Counted from the first letter of the stretch, positions 45,854-57,919 are shown. The stretch is 64,000 bases of DNA from Diaporthe sp. PMI_573 (GCA_021399435.1 JAJTUP010000013.1:124001-188000); one strand, 5' to 3'. Notes: generated by a model not told the origin, from the letters alone. Program-made: numbers and translations.

Positions 45854-48796
45854 ATGAACCCCGCCGTTGCGCATCACTCGATTCTCGACTTGACTGCCGC
45901 CTCGCATGTCGACATTTCGACTCGGCCCGGCCAGACCCAGCAACCAGCCATGCCGCCCTCCAACACGAGCAGCACCACGCGCCCATCGCCCAGGACCTCC
46001 AGTCAGAAGGCCCCAAAGCGTCCCAGCACAACAAATAAGAGCATTCTCAATTTCTTCCAAAAGGTTGGCCGGCCCGAAGAGTCCATGTTCGTGGGGGGCG
46101 ATACTGCTGTCTCGGTGGAGGAGAAGCCAGCCCAAGACGGGGACGACATCTACGGCGCTGAGGACCCGGTATTGGAAGAGAGGTACAACGAGGCCCAGGC
46201 ACCAAGCAAGAGGAGGAAATTAAGCCGTAGCGGGGACAAACAAGACAAGAACACTATACCAACCACGACCAAAACCGAGCCACAGCCCAGACCGACTCCT
46301 GTGATATTATCTCCGTCATCGAGGACGCCGCGTAAAGGGCCGTTCCTGGATGACTCTGACTCCGAATCCGAGTCCGCCGGTGATGGCAAACCTACGACGG
46401 ACAATGCGGATGGCCCAGCACCCACGAAATCACCCTCGCGCAAGGAGGACCACCATGTATGGATAGCGGCACCCGAGGATCTTGAGAGGACGAATCTAAC
46501 AACTGCCCCCGGGACAGTCTCCAGAACAACGTCCCAGACGCACCTCAAGAACGAACAATCGACCGACGGAGACTTTGGCGACCTCGGGGGCCTGGACGAC
46601 GAATACGACCATGACATATTCGAGGGCGAGGAGTTACGCGAGATGCGGTTTATAAAAGAGCAGGCTCGGCTCGAGGCCGAAGAGGCCGGGGTACAGACCT
46701 GCGACGACGGGCTCGAGACGCTAATGCAAGACGACGGGATGACGGAGAGCTGTCCAATTTGCAGCTGCAGCCTCGCGGGCGTCACGCCTGACCAGGCTAC
46801 CGTACACGTCAACTCGTGTTTGGATGGAAACCCTATCCCCCTACCATCGACCAGACCCACGAAACCGCCTTCACCCGAACCGAAGCATATTAAACCAGAG
46901 GTATTGTGCGGGAACAGGGCAGACCTGATGCCAGCGCCCGAGGTCGGCAAACGTTTCGCTCGCGCCGCAGTCGCGCGGCCGGGTCAGGCAAATCCAATAG
47001 AGCTCGGCGGTGGGCCAAGCAAGAATGGCGGTAGCTCCACAACCGCCTTCTCAAGGCTGATGTCTGGCCATGCTGAGGACACTGCCTGGGCCACTGCTGC
47101 CGCAGCAGAAAATGCAGCCCGGGGCAAGCCTGCGTACCAGCGGACATGCCCCTTCTACAAGATCATGCCGGGCTTCCACATCTGCGTTGATGCTTTTCGG
47201 TATGGCGCGGTGGATGGTTGTAGGGCGTATTTCCTCAGCCATTTCCACAGCGACCACTATGTCGGCCTCACGGCCAACTGGACACACGGCCCCATATACT
47301 GCAGCAAGGTGACGGGGAGCCTAGTCAAATCTCAGCTTAGGACGGCGGAGAAGTACGTCGTGGAGCTGGAGTTTGAGAAGAAGGTTCCCATACCAGGGAC
47401 CGACGGAGCGTTCGTGACCATGATTCCCGCAAACCATTGTCCCGGAAGCTCCTTGTTCCTCTTTGAAAAGACAGTCTCGAATCCCAACCCACACTCACAC
47501 TCAAAGGAGAAGCGCGTGCAGCGCATCCTGCACTGCGGCGACTTCCGGGCGTGTCCAGCACATATTGAGCACCCACAATTAAAACCAGAGACAATTGATG
47601 CGCTAGGCAAAGTCAAACAGCAAAAGATCGACGTCTGCTACCTCGACACCACATATCTCAACCCGCGGTATTCCTTCCCGCCACAGACTGACGTTACTCA
47701 AGCAACAGCCAGCCTGTGCCTTGAGCTGGACAAGAGCCTCAGAGCAGAAGACGAATCCGTCTGGAACAGCGTCCTCCGCCGGCGCGAGGGCCGCGGCGTG
47801 GGAAACAATGATACCGTCAGCCGGTTCTTCGTCACAGCCGACAAGACCACCCCAGAAGCCAGGCAGGACATCCAGGCCGCCGCCACCGGCACTAACACCA
47901 CGGCCTCTTCCTCCTCTTCGCTCCCCAAGCTCGCCCCCGCCAGCCCAAATGCGTTCACAGCATTAGGCCAGAAGGCACGCGACAACCGCAACCGGCTCCT
48001 GGTGGTGTGCGGGACGTACAGCATCGGCAAGGAGCGCATCTGCAAAGCGATCGCGCAGGCGTTGGGGACGCGCATCTTCGCGCCACCTGCCAAGATCCGT
48101 ATCTGCTCGCAGCTGGGCGACCCGGAGCTGGCGGCGCTCATGACGGCTGACCCGGCCGAGGCCCAAGTCCACATGCAGATGCTGATGGAGCTGCGCGCCG
48201 AGACGCTCGCCGAGTACCTCGACGCCAACCGGCCGCACTTTGGCCGTGTCGTCGGGTTCCGCCCCAGCGGCTGGAACTACCGGCCCAGCCTCGCCAACAA
48301 CAACGGCAGTGCCGGCGGCGGTGGCGGCGGCTCCTCCGCGGCGCAGGTGACGGCCAACATGCCGCCCAGCTCCGTGCCCACGTCGCACATCCTGCACGGC
48401 CCCGCGTGGTGCACGCGCTTCGGCCCGCGCGACCTGGTGCCGCAGCAGGGCAGCTCGCGCGACGCAATGTGCTTTGGGGTACCCTACAGCGAGCATTCGA
48501 GCTTCAGGGAGCTTATGCTCTTCGTCATGTCGCTGCGCATCGAGCGTGTCGTGCCGACCGTCAATGTCGGCAGCGAGCCGTCGCGCCGCCGCATGCGCGG
48601 GTGGACGGACCGGTGGCTCGCCGAGAGACGGCGGGGCGGGGTCGTAAGGCTCGTCCGGGAGGATGACGACGGGGGCGAGGACGAGCTTGGGAGCGACGGG
48701 GAGGCTCGGCAGGGGCAGAAGAAGAAGGGTCAAGGGGTTGGGGACGTCGCTATGTGGGGTGGTAAGGATGGGCGGGGAGGCGGCGTGTACTGGTAA
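45854..48796 (+). CDS. PSO2: DNA interstrand crosslink repair nuclease, PSO2/SNM1 family
   Basis: Metallo-beta-lactamase/beta-CASP 5'-exonuclease that processes interstrand crosslinks in the nucleus. Single exon, 980 aa from the ATG at 45854; a second in-frame ATG (MPPSNTSS) at 45950 is an alternative. The N terminus has a PIP-box-like KSILNFFQK; a UBZ4-type zinc finger lies at about 300-322 (CPICSCSL..H..C). Catalytic region: HFHSDHYVGL (HxHxDH, about 462-467), MIPANHCPGS, ILHCGDFRA, CYLDTTYLNPRY; then the beta-CASP/DRMBL part: VVCGTYSIGKERI, VPYSEHSSFRELM, RVVPTVNVGS. All metal-binding motifs look intact. Low-complexity inserts (TNTTASSSSS, GGGGGSS) interrupt the beta-CASP region. A long antisense frame over the 3' end is a GC-rich shadow. 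Confidence 0.97.
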   Translation: MNPAVAHHSILDLTAASHVDISTRPGQTQQPAMPPSNTSSTTRPSPRTSSQKAPKRPSTTNKSILNFFQKVGRPEESMFVGGDTAVSVEEKPAQDGDDIYGAEDPVLEERYNEAQAPSKRRKLSRSGDKQDKNTIPTTTKTEPQPRPTPVILSPSSRTPRKGPFLDDSDSESESAGDGKPTTDNADGPAPTKSPSRKEDHHVWIAAPEDLERTNLTTAPGTVSRTTSQTHLKNEQSTDGDFGDLGGLDDEYDHDIFEGEELREMRFIKEQARLEAEEAGVQTCDDGLETLMQDDGMTESCPICSCSLAGVTPDQATVHVNSCLDGNPIPLPSTRPTKPPSPEPKHIKPEVLCGNRADLMPAPEVGKRFARAAVARPGQANPIELGGGPSKNGGSSTTAFSRLMSGHAEDTAWATAAAAENAARGKPAYQRTCPFYKIMPGFHICVDAFRYGAVDGCRAYFLSHFHSDHYVGLTANWTHGPIYCSKVTGSLVKSQLRTAEKYVVELEFEKKVPIPGTDGAFVTMIPANHCPGSSLFLFEKTVSNPNPHSHSKEKRVQRILHCGDFRACPAHIEHPQLKPETIDALGKVKQQKIDVCYLDTTYLNPRYSFPPQTDVTQATASLCLELDKSLRAEDESVWNSVLRRREGRGVGNNDTVSRFFVTADKTTPEARQDIQAAATGTNTTASSSSSLPKLAPASPNAFTALGQKARDNRNRLLVVCGTYSIGKERICKAIAQALGTRIFAPPAKIRICSQLGDPELAALMTADPAEAQVHMQMLMELRAETLAEYLDANRPHFGRVVGFRPSGWNYRPSLANNNGSAGGGGGGSSAAQVTANMPPSSVPTSHILHGPAWCTRFGPRDLVPQQGSSRDAMCFGVPYSEHSSFRELMLFVMSLRIERVVPTVNVGSEPSRRRMRGWTDRWLAERRRGGVVRLVREDDDGGEDELGSDGEARQGQKKKGQGVGDVAMWGGKDGRGGGVYW

Positions 48797-49213
48797 TGAT
48801 GGGTGGTTCAGTAGATTGTCTGTCTGTCCGTCCCATCCTGACTCGGTTCCATGTCCAGTGTGACAGCCACGCATGCATGCATGCTGTGAAAGCCAAACAT
48901 TTCGAGAACACTTGTCATCACAGGCTGGGCCAGCCGTAGAATATTTCCTGCCATACGTGCAGCAGCACGAAGAGCAAATAATTAGGGGAAAGACTAGCGT
49001 TCTAGATTGCAGTCATTGATCGAGATGACCCAAGGTGCCAACTCTCTGTCTCTTCCTATGCCGGGTATTGCCACGTCCACAATCGCACGAGACGAGCCTC
49101 CCGCCCAGATCTCCTCTCCTGTCCTCTCGCCAAATTTCCGTGCCGTCCGCAGTGCTCAATCATGCCCCAGATTTCCTTCTTCCCAGGACCATCACCCCAT
49201 CAGCCTGATCCAC
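48797..49213. other. Convergent intergenic segment
   Basis: 3' flanks of PSO2 and LSM2. Nothing else seen. Confidence 0.7.
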
Positions 49214-50121
49214 TCACTTCGCCTTGGCCGCCTGATTTGAAGCCTCTGCGAGAAGGAATTGACACGTCGTCAGCACCATACCTTTCCTAGCCCGACCTTC
49301 GACGTCTCCCCGGGGGGTTGAGAAAGCAGATTACACAATCTCATCAAAGAAACAATGCGAAGATTGGAAACTCACCTCGCCTGGCGGCATCTTCCAGAAG
49401 GGTGACGTCGACGGCGCTGGCGGGCAGGTGGACGTAGCGGACGACGGAGCCGCGAATGAAGACGTTCTTGACGGCGCTGAGGTGGGGGTATCGCAGCTCC
49501 TCATGGACCGAGATGTCGTCGAGCTTGATGTTGAGGTACTGGTCAACCGACTTGAGCGTGCCGGTCACCTTGATGTCGTTCTTGAGCTCGACGGTGACGG
49601 ACTGGTCGATGAGGGTCTTGAAGAAGCTGTTGGTCCCGAGGGGACAGGGGCGCCTCGTTAGTGGGTGCGCCGGGCCTTCGGTCTGTGACTTGATATGATA
49701 TGGTGCAGGAGGGATGTTGTATGTGAGGGATCCCCTCGCCCTCCCCGGGGCGAGAGGCAGGGGGCAGGGAGGAGGTCAGGACCCAGGCAGGAGCTGTCCG
49801 ACCTGAATCCAATCCATAGACAATGTCACGTCCTCTCAACTGGCCCCTCCGGTGTCTTCCATCGTCGCGAGCCACTGGACCACTGGACCACCCATGCAAG
49901 CAGAACATGCGCACGCATGCACAGCCAGTCGTTTCCCGAGCATACAGGTTCCCTCACTCAAGGCCATGTCTCATAGCCACTCCACAGTCTCATGGCAACG
50001 GCCGTCCCTGGCCCCCGGTTCCGAATCGCGCCACCGAAGAGCAACAATGAACAGCCCCTCAGATAAACAGAACTCGGATAGATACAGACGCATCTCATCT
50101 CACTTACCTGAAGAATAACAT
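49214..50121 (-). CDS. LSM2: U6 snRNA-associated Sm-like protein LSm2
   Basis: Subunit of the LSm2-8 ring, which binds the U6 snRNA 3' end in the nucleus, and of LSm1-7, which promotes mRNA decapping in the cytoplasm. Three exons: 50121-50108 (only 14 nt, encoding MLFF plus two bases), 49626-49376 and 49245-49214, with introns of 481 bp (GTAAGT..AACAG) and 130 bp (GTGAGT..CGCAG). The phases sum to 98 aa, matching the family length. The spliced start reads MLFFSFFKTLIDQSVTVELK. Sm1 motif: GTLKSVDQYLNIKLDDI; Sm2 motif: SVKNVFIRGSVVRYVHLP with R-G-S-V-V-R. The C terminus is EASNQAAKAK. Confidence 0.97.
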
Positions 50122-51855
50122 CCTGAGTAAGAGACAGCGCAGAACACGTGACAGGGAGGGTGTGTTGGTTTGAACTCCCTCGGGTATGGCAGGGATGGCT
50201 TAAGCGTTGTTTGATCCAAGCTTGCTTGGGAAATGGAGTGGGGTAAAGAGAGTGGAAAGGGACGGTATGAGATGACACGAGGTGTGAGTGAAACGCAAGG
50301 TGTCACTTCGCTGTGCCGTCGTCGTCGTCGTCTTGTTTGGGATTCTTGTAGGGCAGAGACGTTTGACGTTCGTTCGTCTAGTGGGGCCTCGCGGGCCCGC
50401 TCGCTCCTGCTGAGGTAAGCAGACAGGGGGTCACCTCTGCGGGACAGACCCAACGACAGGGTGGCTCTGCTCAGCAACATTCGGTCTAGGTCTACAACGG
50501 GCCAGGGACCAGAGGCCAGAGACTTTTGCCTCTGACAGTCCAAAGGGATGTAAGTCACATCATGCTTACAGATCCACCATACGAGGTCTACTGAGGTCAC
50601 TCAAAATACCTAGGTATCACACCTAGTCCAAGATGATTTGCCCGACTCACTGGTTACTTCCTGGTCTTCGATCCACCAGAACAACCAACTCATATCAGAT
50701 TTCACCAAGATCACTGGACACAACCAAGACAACCTTCACTGTGGTTGGTGTGATGTCAGCAAAAATAACATAGGTATCGTATTTCCGTCTTGAGACAATT
50801 TCTTAAGATAAGTCCCTGTCCCCAAGAAAAGAATTGGTTCTGTATGTGTGGTTTTGGAGTGGATTGGTGTCCCCGCACTGTCCTGTCCTTCACCTGGTCC
50901 TGACAACACTTCCCTCTCCCTCTCTCTCCCTCTTGTCTGCGATATTTTTTTGGGGGGCATCATTTCTTGGATCATGGTTCGTGAAGGCATCAGAAGAAAC
51001 CGGAAAAAACAACCCGGGGAAATGAAAGTTTGGTCTTGAGGAAACAAACGAACGTAGACATTCACAGGCCGGCTTTGTTGGCCTTGGTTGTCACTGTCTG
51101 GCAGCCAGTACAATGTGTCTGCGGTTAGGTGCCTCGTTCCGTTCATCGCGGTCCAAGTAGAAACAAGAAGCGAAAATGGTCCCAACAGAACAGGACGCTC
51201 TCACAACATGAAACAGACCATACGGCGAGACGGGATTCGAAAGGCCGAGAAATTGAATGAGGAGCAAAGTAGCGCAGCAGAAAGAGAGGAAAAAAACATG
51301 ATTGGGTATCCTTCAACTATGTTACTGGGGGTGTCGTGATGCAGTCTTTCGTGAGAAGAGAGAGAGGAAACGCGTTTCTTTCCCAAGGGTGCCGGTCCCA
51401 TACTTCCAAGCCTCTTTGCTATCCAAGTCACCAATTACCGTGTGGCACAAGGTCTGACAACAATGAAACCAGTCCTGTGGTCCTCCCTCACTGTGTAATA
51501 CCCCAGAACATTCATCCCTTGGGCCGCGTGTAGAGGGCCGACCTCCACCGTTACTTCCCAGTTTTGGCGCATAGCCGTGGTTGAAGCGGGCAACCAGAAG
51601 GTATCGAACGAGCGAGCGTCCGTCTGGTGCGCATGTGGGCCGTCGCAACAGAGACATCGATCAGCCGTGCCAAACTCCGCGCCAAACAAACTCCGACGTC
51701 CAGGTCGTGTGTGGATAAGGAGATAACGTGGGTAATCGAAATCTTTCTCGCGGTCATGACTTCGTAATCGTGTGGACAAATGGAATCGGGAACGCGCCGT
51801 TCGCGCCGAGAACGGATCAGTCTGAGTCGATCCTTCGCAACACACTGCCTCGTGT
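50122..51855. other. Intergenic region between LSM2 and hapB
   Basis: 5' flank of LSM2 and 3' flank of hapB, same strand, 1.7 kb. It contains a near-perfect palindrome ATACCTAGGTAT at 50607-50618. No supported gene. Confidence 0.6.
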
Positions 51856-52782
51856 TCACTCCTCGTCCTCGTCCTCATCGTTTTCATCCGGACTCTCCGT
51901 GTCCGTCTTGCTTCTCTTGTTCGGCGTCTCCGCGCCACCCACCGATTTTCTCTTAGATCCCAACCTCGATGCCGCATCCTCGTCGTTTTCATTATTTTCG
52001 CCACCAACATCGCCCTTCTTCCTCTCTATTTCTGCGACCTCGTCTGCTGTCAGGAAACGGCCACCTGGGCCGCGAGGCCGGCGCATAGCGTGGTTGTGTC
52101 GAGACTCGTGCAAGTAAGGCTTGCGACCTTTGCTAGTCAGACGTAGCGCCTCCTCCAGCCTCTGTCTCGCCACCCTACGCTTCAAAATTCTGTGGAACTG
52201 CTTCGCGTTGACGTACAGAGGCGACTCTTCCTGGCCTTGCGGCATCTCAGGAGACTGAGGGTGCTGCATTGCCTGACCAGGTGGCATTGGAGGGGCGACT
52301 GAGGGACGGCCTGCGGCATGATTCATAATGGCTTGAGGGTTAGGCACACCAGGACTCGTGACTTGGCTCATCCTCCGCTGAGGCATGCTGTTCATCTGCT
52401 GGGGTGACCGTGGATCACGGCCTGGCTCGGTCTTGGTCTTCATGCTGCCCATCCTAGGTGATGTCTGCAGGTTCGCGTCCGATGACATAGGGTACGGATA
52501 GGCTGATCCGGACGCGGCAGCTGTTGCCGCCATGGCGGCGGCCTGGATGCCGGGCACGCCATATTGCATGCCCGCATGTTGGGGCATGCCATACTGTGGC
52601 TGATACATGGCGTGACTCTGGGTGGGTGTCGTCTGTTGTTGCGACGGAAGGACAGGCGACTGCTGGATGTGCTGTGCCTGGGGTGACGTGATGCTATTAG
52701 CACCTGTCGAGCTGGGATAGGCCGTTGAGATGTGCGGTTGCGAATTCTGCGGATTATGCTGGTATTGCGCGTACTCCATCAT
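51856..52782 (-). CDS. hapB: CCAAT-binding factor subunit HapB (NF-YA)
   Basis: DNA-contacting subunit of the trimeric CCAAT-binding complex with HapC and HapE; in fungi this complex controls respiration, iron and redox genes. Single exon, 308 aa, starting at a double ATG (MMEYAQYQHN). Gln/Pro/Met-rich activation-type N terminus. The conserved core (about 190-250) has the HapC/HapE-interaction helix ESPLYVNAKQFHRILKRR..ARQRLEE, linker, and DNA-binding part KPYLHESRHNHAMRRPRGPG followed by GRFLTADE. An acidic C terminus (DTESPDENDEDEDEE) and an SKRKS..NKRSK basic cluster follow, the latter a likely nuclear-localisation signal. The frame stays open about 37 codons upstream of the ATG without another ATG, so an unseen 5' exon is possible. 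Confidence 0.96.
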   Translation of the reverse strand: MMEYAQYQHNPQNSQPHISTAYPSSTGANSITSPQAQHIQQSPVLPSQQQTTPTQSHAMYQPQYGMPQHAGMQYGVPGIQAAAMAATAAASGSAYPYPMSSDANLQTSPRMGSMKTKTEPGRDPRSPQQMNSMPQRRMSQVTSPGVPNPQAIMNHAAGRPSVAPPMPPGQAMQHPQSPEMPQGQEESPLYVNAKQFHRILKRRVARQRLEEALRLTSKGRKPYLHESRHNHAMRRPRGPGGRFLTADEVAEIERKKGDVGGENNENDEDAASRLGSKRKSVGGAETPNKRSKTDTESPDENDEDEDEE

Positions 52783-55285
52783 GCTTGCCGGCGTCTTGTC
52801 GGAAAGCTCTTTATGGCAGTCCGAGGGCAGGTTCGGTGTTGCTTTGCCGGTCAAGTGGTGTTGCTGGTTGTCCTCCGTCGGGGGATATCACAATATGCCG
52901 GCCGATGGACGCGAAAGTCGTGGGCGAGGTTCAAGAGTAGATAGGCGAGATGCTAATATCGCAGGTTTTGGGTAGAAGGCTCTCTGTAAGACAGTTGGGT
53001 ATGAGTCTGAATCAGTTGCTGGTTTAGGCACGGCGCGCCAGGATGGGTTGGTCGTCGTCTGTCGTCACTGAGTTACCCGTGGCCTGGGCTTGGTGCACAC
53101 CCAATCTATTGGATATGCGTGGATGCGCTGGCAGTCGCGAAGGTTGTAGCCGAACTGCGCAATTGGCTGCACTGCGGCACATGCAAGCTGATGTACACGC
53201 GGGGCGGGCTGAGTGCAAGGTCCCTGGGCGGAATGGGTCCAGGGGCGATGAAGCCACGTGAGAATGAACGGCAAGGCGATCTCTGCCTCTGGGGACGATG
53301 ATCCACTTGGGACAATTACGAGCACACCCAAGATGCAAGACCCAAATGTTGACTGGTCAAAGTATTCTCAACGGCTGGTTGCGGGCCGTCGCGAAAGAAG
53401 CTCCGACGAAACAACTTGGGAGATCTCGTTTCCTAGGAGCCGGTGCTATCGACTGACTGTACGCTTTAAATCGGCTCGTGGGATCTACCCAACCATTGGC
53501 ATTAGTCGTCGTGCGCAAAATAGAACGTCAGGCGTAGAAGCCGGGACCGAAATCGATAGACGAGGGGCAGATGGTCGGTCAGGTAGGGATGCTTCGCGCC
53601 CTGGTCTCCCACTTGATGCGCTGGCATGCATGACGGAGCATGCACAAGCCGGGCCCACCATGTAAGCCAGCTCAACCACCACCCACCCCTAGAACTTGTA
53701 CCCGAGGGTGATGGCGATCAGGCCGGGAGAGTGTCATTGCGACAATCACCTCGAAAAATAAAAAAGGAAGCCGACCAAGATGACAGCATGACCTGTGCAT
53801 GTCACCAAGGGACAGGACATGCATGCAAGCACTCAGCACGACAGGTGGGCCAACGGCCCTTGGCCCTGGTCCAGGTGTCTGGTCAACTTGACGGGCAGCA
53901 TTCGCGTGCGACCCAAAATCACAGGGCAAATTCCCGATTGACAAAGCAGGGAGCATGCGCCTACACGCAAGAACGTCTTCGGGGCTAGAGCGACGGATTC
54001 ATGTTGTGCCAGGTAACGTGCGCACCCAGCAGCACATGACAAAGATCGTCGTGTAGTCCCCATGCTGCAAAATGAGCAGGTGTGATTTGACGGATGGACA
54101 CGCTTGTGCCGCCGGCACAAACCAGTTTGACACAGCTGCGAGAATGCGGCGCGGGCGAAGGAACGGGTGGTGAGAGGGATTTGTGTATCACCCTACAGGG
54201 CCGATTCGTCGCAGGTGTGTGACGTTTAGCCCATGGCGGGGTTCTCCATCTAGAGAACGCTCCCGAGCGTTTGGGTGTGCGGGTGAGGGGTTCGAGAGTT
54301 GATGGTGTACCGCTCTCACGGCGGAGGGTATAGCAAAGCTAGATGAATACCCGGCCTAGGAGGGGGGCCACAGCGACAAGCAAAAGAGCCTACCACAAAA
54401 GAAATGCAACGTACCAGTGTTTCTCAGAGGAATTCAGACGGAAGCGCTGGCCCTCGTAGTTTGCTAGAGCTTGGGGAGGACTACGTCAGCATCTTGTCCT
54501 GCTGGTTTCATGCGCAGCGGTGGCCGACAGGGTTGAGGGTTGGAGAGGAGCATAAGTAGTGCCGAGAGAAGGAATGGCCGCACAGAGTAGTCGCTCGGCT
54601 GTGCTGTTGTTGCAGCGATTCTGCTCCTCTGCAGTCTTCTCGACGGAGTGTCCCAGGCCAGGGCGTGGCTCGCACCCAACGGCTAGGTCGAGGCCGATCA
54701 GGTGGTGTGGTGAGACGGAAGTCGCGGGCACCTTGGCCGAACTGGAGGAAGGGAAGGGGGGCAAGGGGGTTGACGGGGCACAAACGGGTCAGAGCTTACC
54801 TTGAGATGAGATCGAAGTAGGATCCGAATGATCACAGTGCGTTGCTGGATCTCGAGGTACAACTCGCCTATTTGATAGACCGGCTTTGAAGACGTTGAAA
54901 TTCGCTGCCGCAGGCTGTTGATATCACGGGACTATGGGAACAGCCAATGAAGACGTCAAGGGTGAAGCTGGAGGTGTTGATAGGTCTTGAACCGTTGTAG
55001 TGGTGAGGATACCGGGCTGGTGTCGCAAATCTAAGACGGTGTTAGCTGATTTGCTGGGCTGGTCAGGCCGTTTTATTTGTGTGCGCGCTGGAGTGGTGAC
55101 TGGCTGACGGGCTAGGGTGGGCGGGCCCACATGGCCCACTCGCAGGCAGAAAAGGCCGCGGGTGTGCGACCAGTGGGACGGACCTCGACGGATCGGAATA
55201 ATCAGGGGGGTCGGGGTGACGAGACGACGAGGCTGGCGGGTGTCGATGGTATTGATCAGACCCTGCCCGGCCGAAGGGCAAGGGC

Positions 55286-55310
55286 GGCAGCAGCAGCAGC
55301 AGCAGCCAAC
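55286..55310. repeat. (GCA)n trinucleotide repeat
   Basis: About seven to eight uninterrupted GCA units in noncoding DNA upstream of hapB. Confidence 0.9.
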
Positions 55311-56582
55311 AAATACGGTTGCGAGGCTGTCACCTCGCGGATTGGCTGAGATGCCGTGCTGGTCTGCCATATCGGCACAGATGCTGGGCGGATGGAGCCA
55401 AAGGGTGGTCTGAGACGGCAACAGGAGACATGGTGGCGGTACCATGGACGGCACATGTGCTCCAGGCTCATGTAGCCGTCATGCAGACCGACCGATTCCA
55501 TCTGAGACGAGGGCCTGCGTCCGGGCCTTAGGCCAGCGCCAGTGATTTTATTTTGTGGTTGTTCTTTTTTTTTTGGGGGGGGGGCAGCTGTCTGCTGCAG
55601 GCCCAGGATGTCGACAGCCGACCTCATGGCGCGACCTGCAGGACACAAGTGGATGGGCAAGGGAGGTAGGCAATTCCCACGAGCAAATGAATGGGGAGTG
55701 ACGGGCGGGGGTTTGGGTAGGGGCGGGTTGGCTGATCCACCCCGGGCACGTTGTAGAAGGATCGAGACAGAAGAAGCAACTCATGATTCCGTACCTTGCT
55801 TGAACAAGCGCTCAATGGCGAGGCTGACGGAACGTGGAGAAAATGGACGAGGCTTCCTCGCAGCTGGCTCGTTTGTGCTTGGACAAGAACTGATTCGTCC
55901 GGTTCGTCAAGGGCAGAGCTAGCGAGCAACTAGGGATCTGCAGGCTGGCTCGTCTCGTCCATGGTCAGCGACAGGCTCGAGTCTAGCTTGTAGGCCACAA
56001 TACAGAGCAGCAGGTGGGAAACTGAAGTCCCGGAAAGCTCAGACACTCTGGGGCCGCGTGCGTACGTGCGTGCGTGCATGCGTGCATGCGCTGCAGACTG
56101 CGTGCCCGTGGGACGGGACAGAGAATCCGGGGGAGGAATATTTGGACGGAAGACTGGACAACAGATGAAACGCGACAAATTGTGGCGCGCTTAGAGGTGA
56201 CGGGGAGGGACGGTGTGCACAATGTTGGGTTCGATGTGGGCTGTCTGCTTGCTGATTGGGTGTTTCGCAGCCCCCGGAGTTTGGCACTCACGATGTGTCG
56301 TCTGGCCTCGACGCGACTGGATCCGGGACGGGGGCTGGACGTATAGGCAGATGGATGGATGGAGGGCTGGGAAGCGAAGGAGGGGCGGGCAGTGGCTTGG
56401 TGGGAGGGGAGAAACAAGGACTTCCGAGCAACACAAACTGACCATGACCTACCCAATTGGTGCCTCGGTGACTGCTGCTCTGCTCGATGCGGTGCTGCAG
56501 TTCTCCCGTCTACCTAGCAGTTGCGGGGCGGCAGGCAGGCGTGCTGCGATGTGAAGCGAAACGGGCGCCGACTTTTGAATGC

Positions 56583-56705
56583 GGATGCGATGCGATGCGA
56601 TGCGGTGCGGTGCGGTGCCGCCGTACTGGACCAATTCGAATGAGTAAATACGCTGGGCTGGGCTGGGCTGGCAGGATTGGCAGGATTGGCAGGATTGGAC
56701 TGGAT
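56583..56705. repeat. Clustered 5- and 10-bp tandem repeats
   Basis: (GATGC/GGTGC)n at 56583-56620, then (GGGCT)n at 56653-56670, then (GGATTGGCAG)n at 56670-56697. Three different short arrays lie within about 120 bp. Confidence 0.85.
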
Positions 56706-57369
56706 TGGGAGTGAAAGCGCGTTGATTGATTGGTGTTGCAAAACTCAGGGCGAACAAGCCAGCAATTGGCCCAAGTCACGACAAGAGTGGAGGGGCGAGG
56801 GTCGGTGGCGGCGGCGGCGGCGGCGGAAGGTTTGGATTGGGCGGAAATGGGCGGGTTTGGTTGGGAACTCTGTTGAAGGGGGAAGGGCCAGAGCTCTCTC
56901 TGTCAGGCTTGGGGCTGACTGGGCGAGTTTGAGGACGACTTGCAGACTGGAGAGGGGAAGAGGCCAGAAGGTCGAGACTCAGGACTGCAAGATGATTCGA
57001 GGAAGGGCGGGAGCAGCTTTCTTTATCCGAGGGTGTGAATGGCCCAAATCAGCACGCTGTGGGTCCCTCCCTGCTCCAGAGCAGGTCCAAGTGCCAGGTC
57101 CAGGGCCCGACCCAAGCAAGTTCCAGTTCCAAGGGAAGGAGGGAAGGAGCGAAGGGCAGGAAGGGGCAGGAGGGCCCAGCTCGGCGGGAAAATTCAGCAC
57201 CAGCTGGTGGTGGGTACGTATCGCTGGGGAGTTGGGAGGTTCTCTCGACAGGCTGGGTACCCCCCTCCCGGTGGGCAGCCTCGCCTTCCGTCAAGTACCC
57301 CGCCCGTCGAGCAACCTGCGTCCCCCCGAGCTGGGGACGGGCCAAGGGACAGTGTGAGGTTGTGAGGGG

Positions 57370-57413
57370 AAAACGGCAACGGCAACGGCAACAGCAACGG
57401 CAACAGCAACAGC
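57370..57413. repeat. Hexanucleotide (GGCAAC)n repeat
   Basis: Seven imperfect six-base units (GGCAAC/AGCAAC) in a row. Confidence 0.9.
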
Positions 57414-57892
57414 TAGACGAGCGAGCTTGAATTCCTTCCTGGGACGGGAGGGGGGCTGGTGGGGACATGGTCCTGGCAAGGGCAGCCGACCATCGGTGAT
57501 GGCTGGACAGACCTGACTGACCGACTGACTTTGTCGACTGTCGTCGAAAATCATGATTGTGTTTTGTTCTGAAGGATACATCATCTCTCTCTGGCCAAGT
57601 CAATCCAAGCAAGGCTCGCCCTGCCACCACCAGTCAACTCAGCTCGAGACGCGCGATATGTGATCTGCTGTAGCGCACGCAGTATCAGCATCACTGATGC
57701 TGCATCAGTAGCAGTAGCAGCAGTAGCAGTCGGCTGCATGCAGTCAGCAGAAACCGCAACACACACAACACACCAGCCAGGCATCCAATGCCTTGATCGC
57801 CGCCTCAGGTTGTTCAGGCCCTGTCCGCCGACCACCCGATGCTGGTGACGTGATGTGCCTGTGTGCCTGCCCCTCGTCCTCGGGTCGGCGCC

Positions 57893-57919
57893 TTTTTTTT
57901 TTTTTTTTTTTTTTTTTTT
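57893..57919. repeat. Poly-T tract of 27 bases
   Basis: Uninterrupted T27, followed by CT-rich DNA. It could be the reverse complement of a retroelement poly-A tail, but no element body is seen next to it. Confidence 0.9.

Noticed and set aside
47963..48874. 303-codon antisense frame over the 3' part of PSO2
   Set aside because: Mirror frame of a GC-rich conserved coding exon; His/Arg/Ala-rich, without features of its own.
56677..57357. 226-codon plus-strand open frame
   Set aside because: Gly/Arg/Trp-rich product of simple-repeat DNA (GGATTGGCAG, GGCGGC); no domain.
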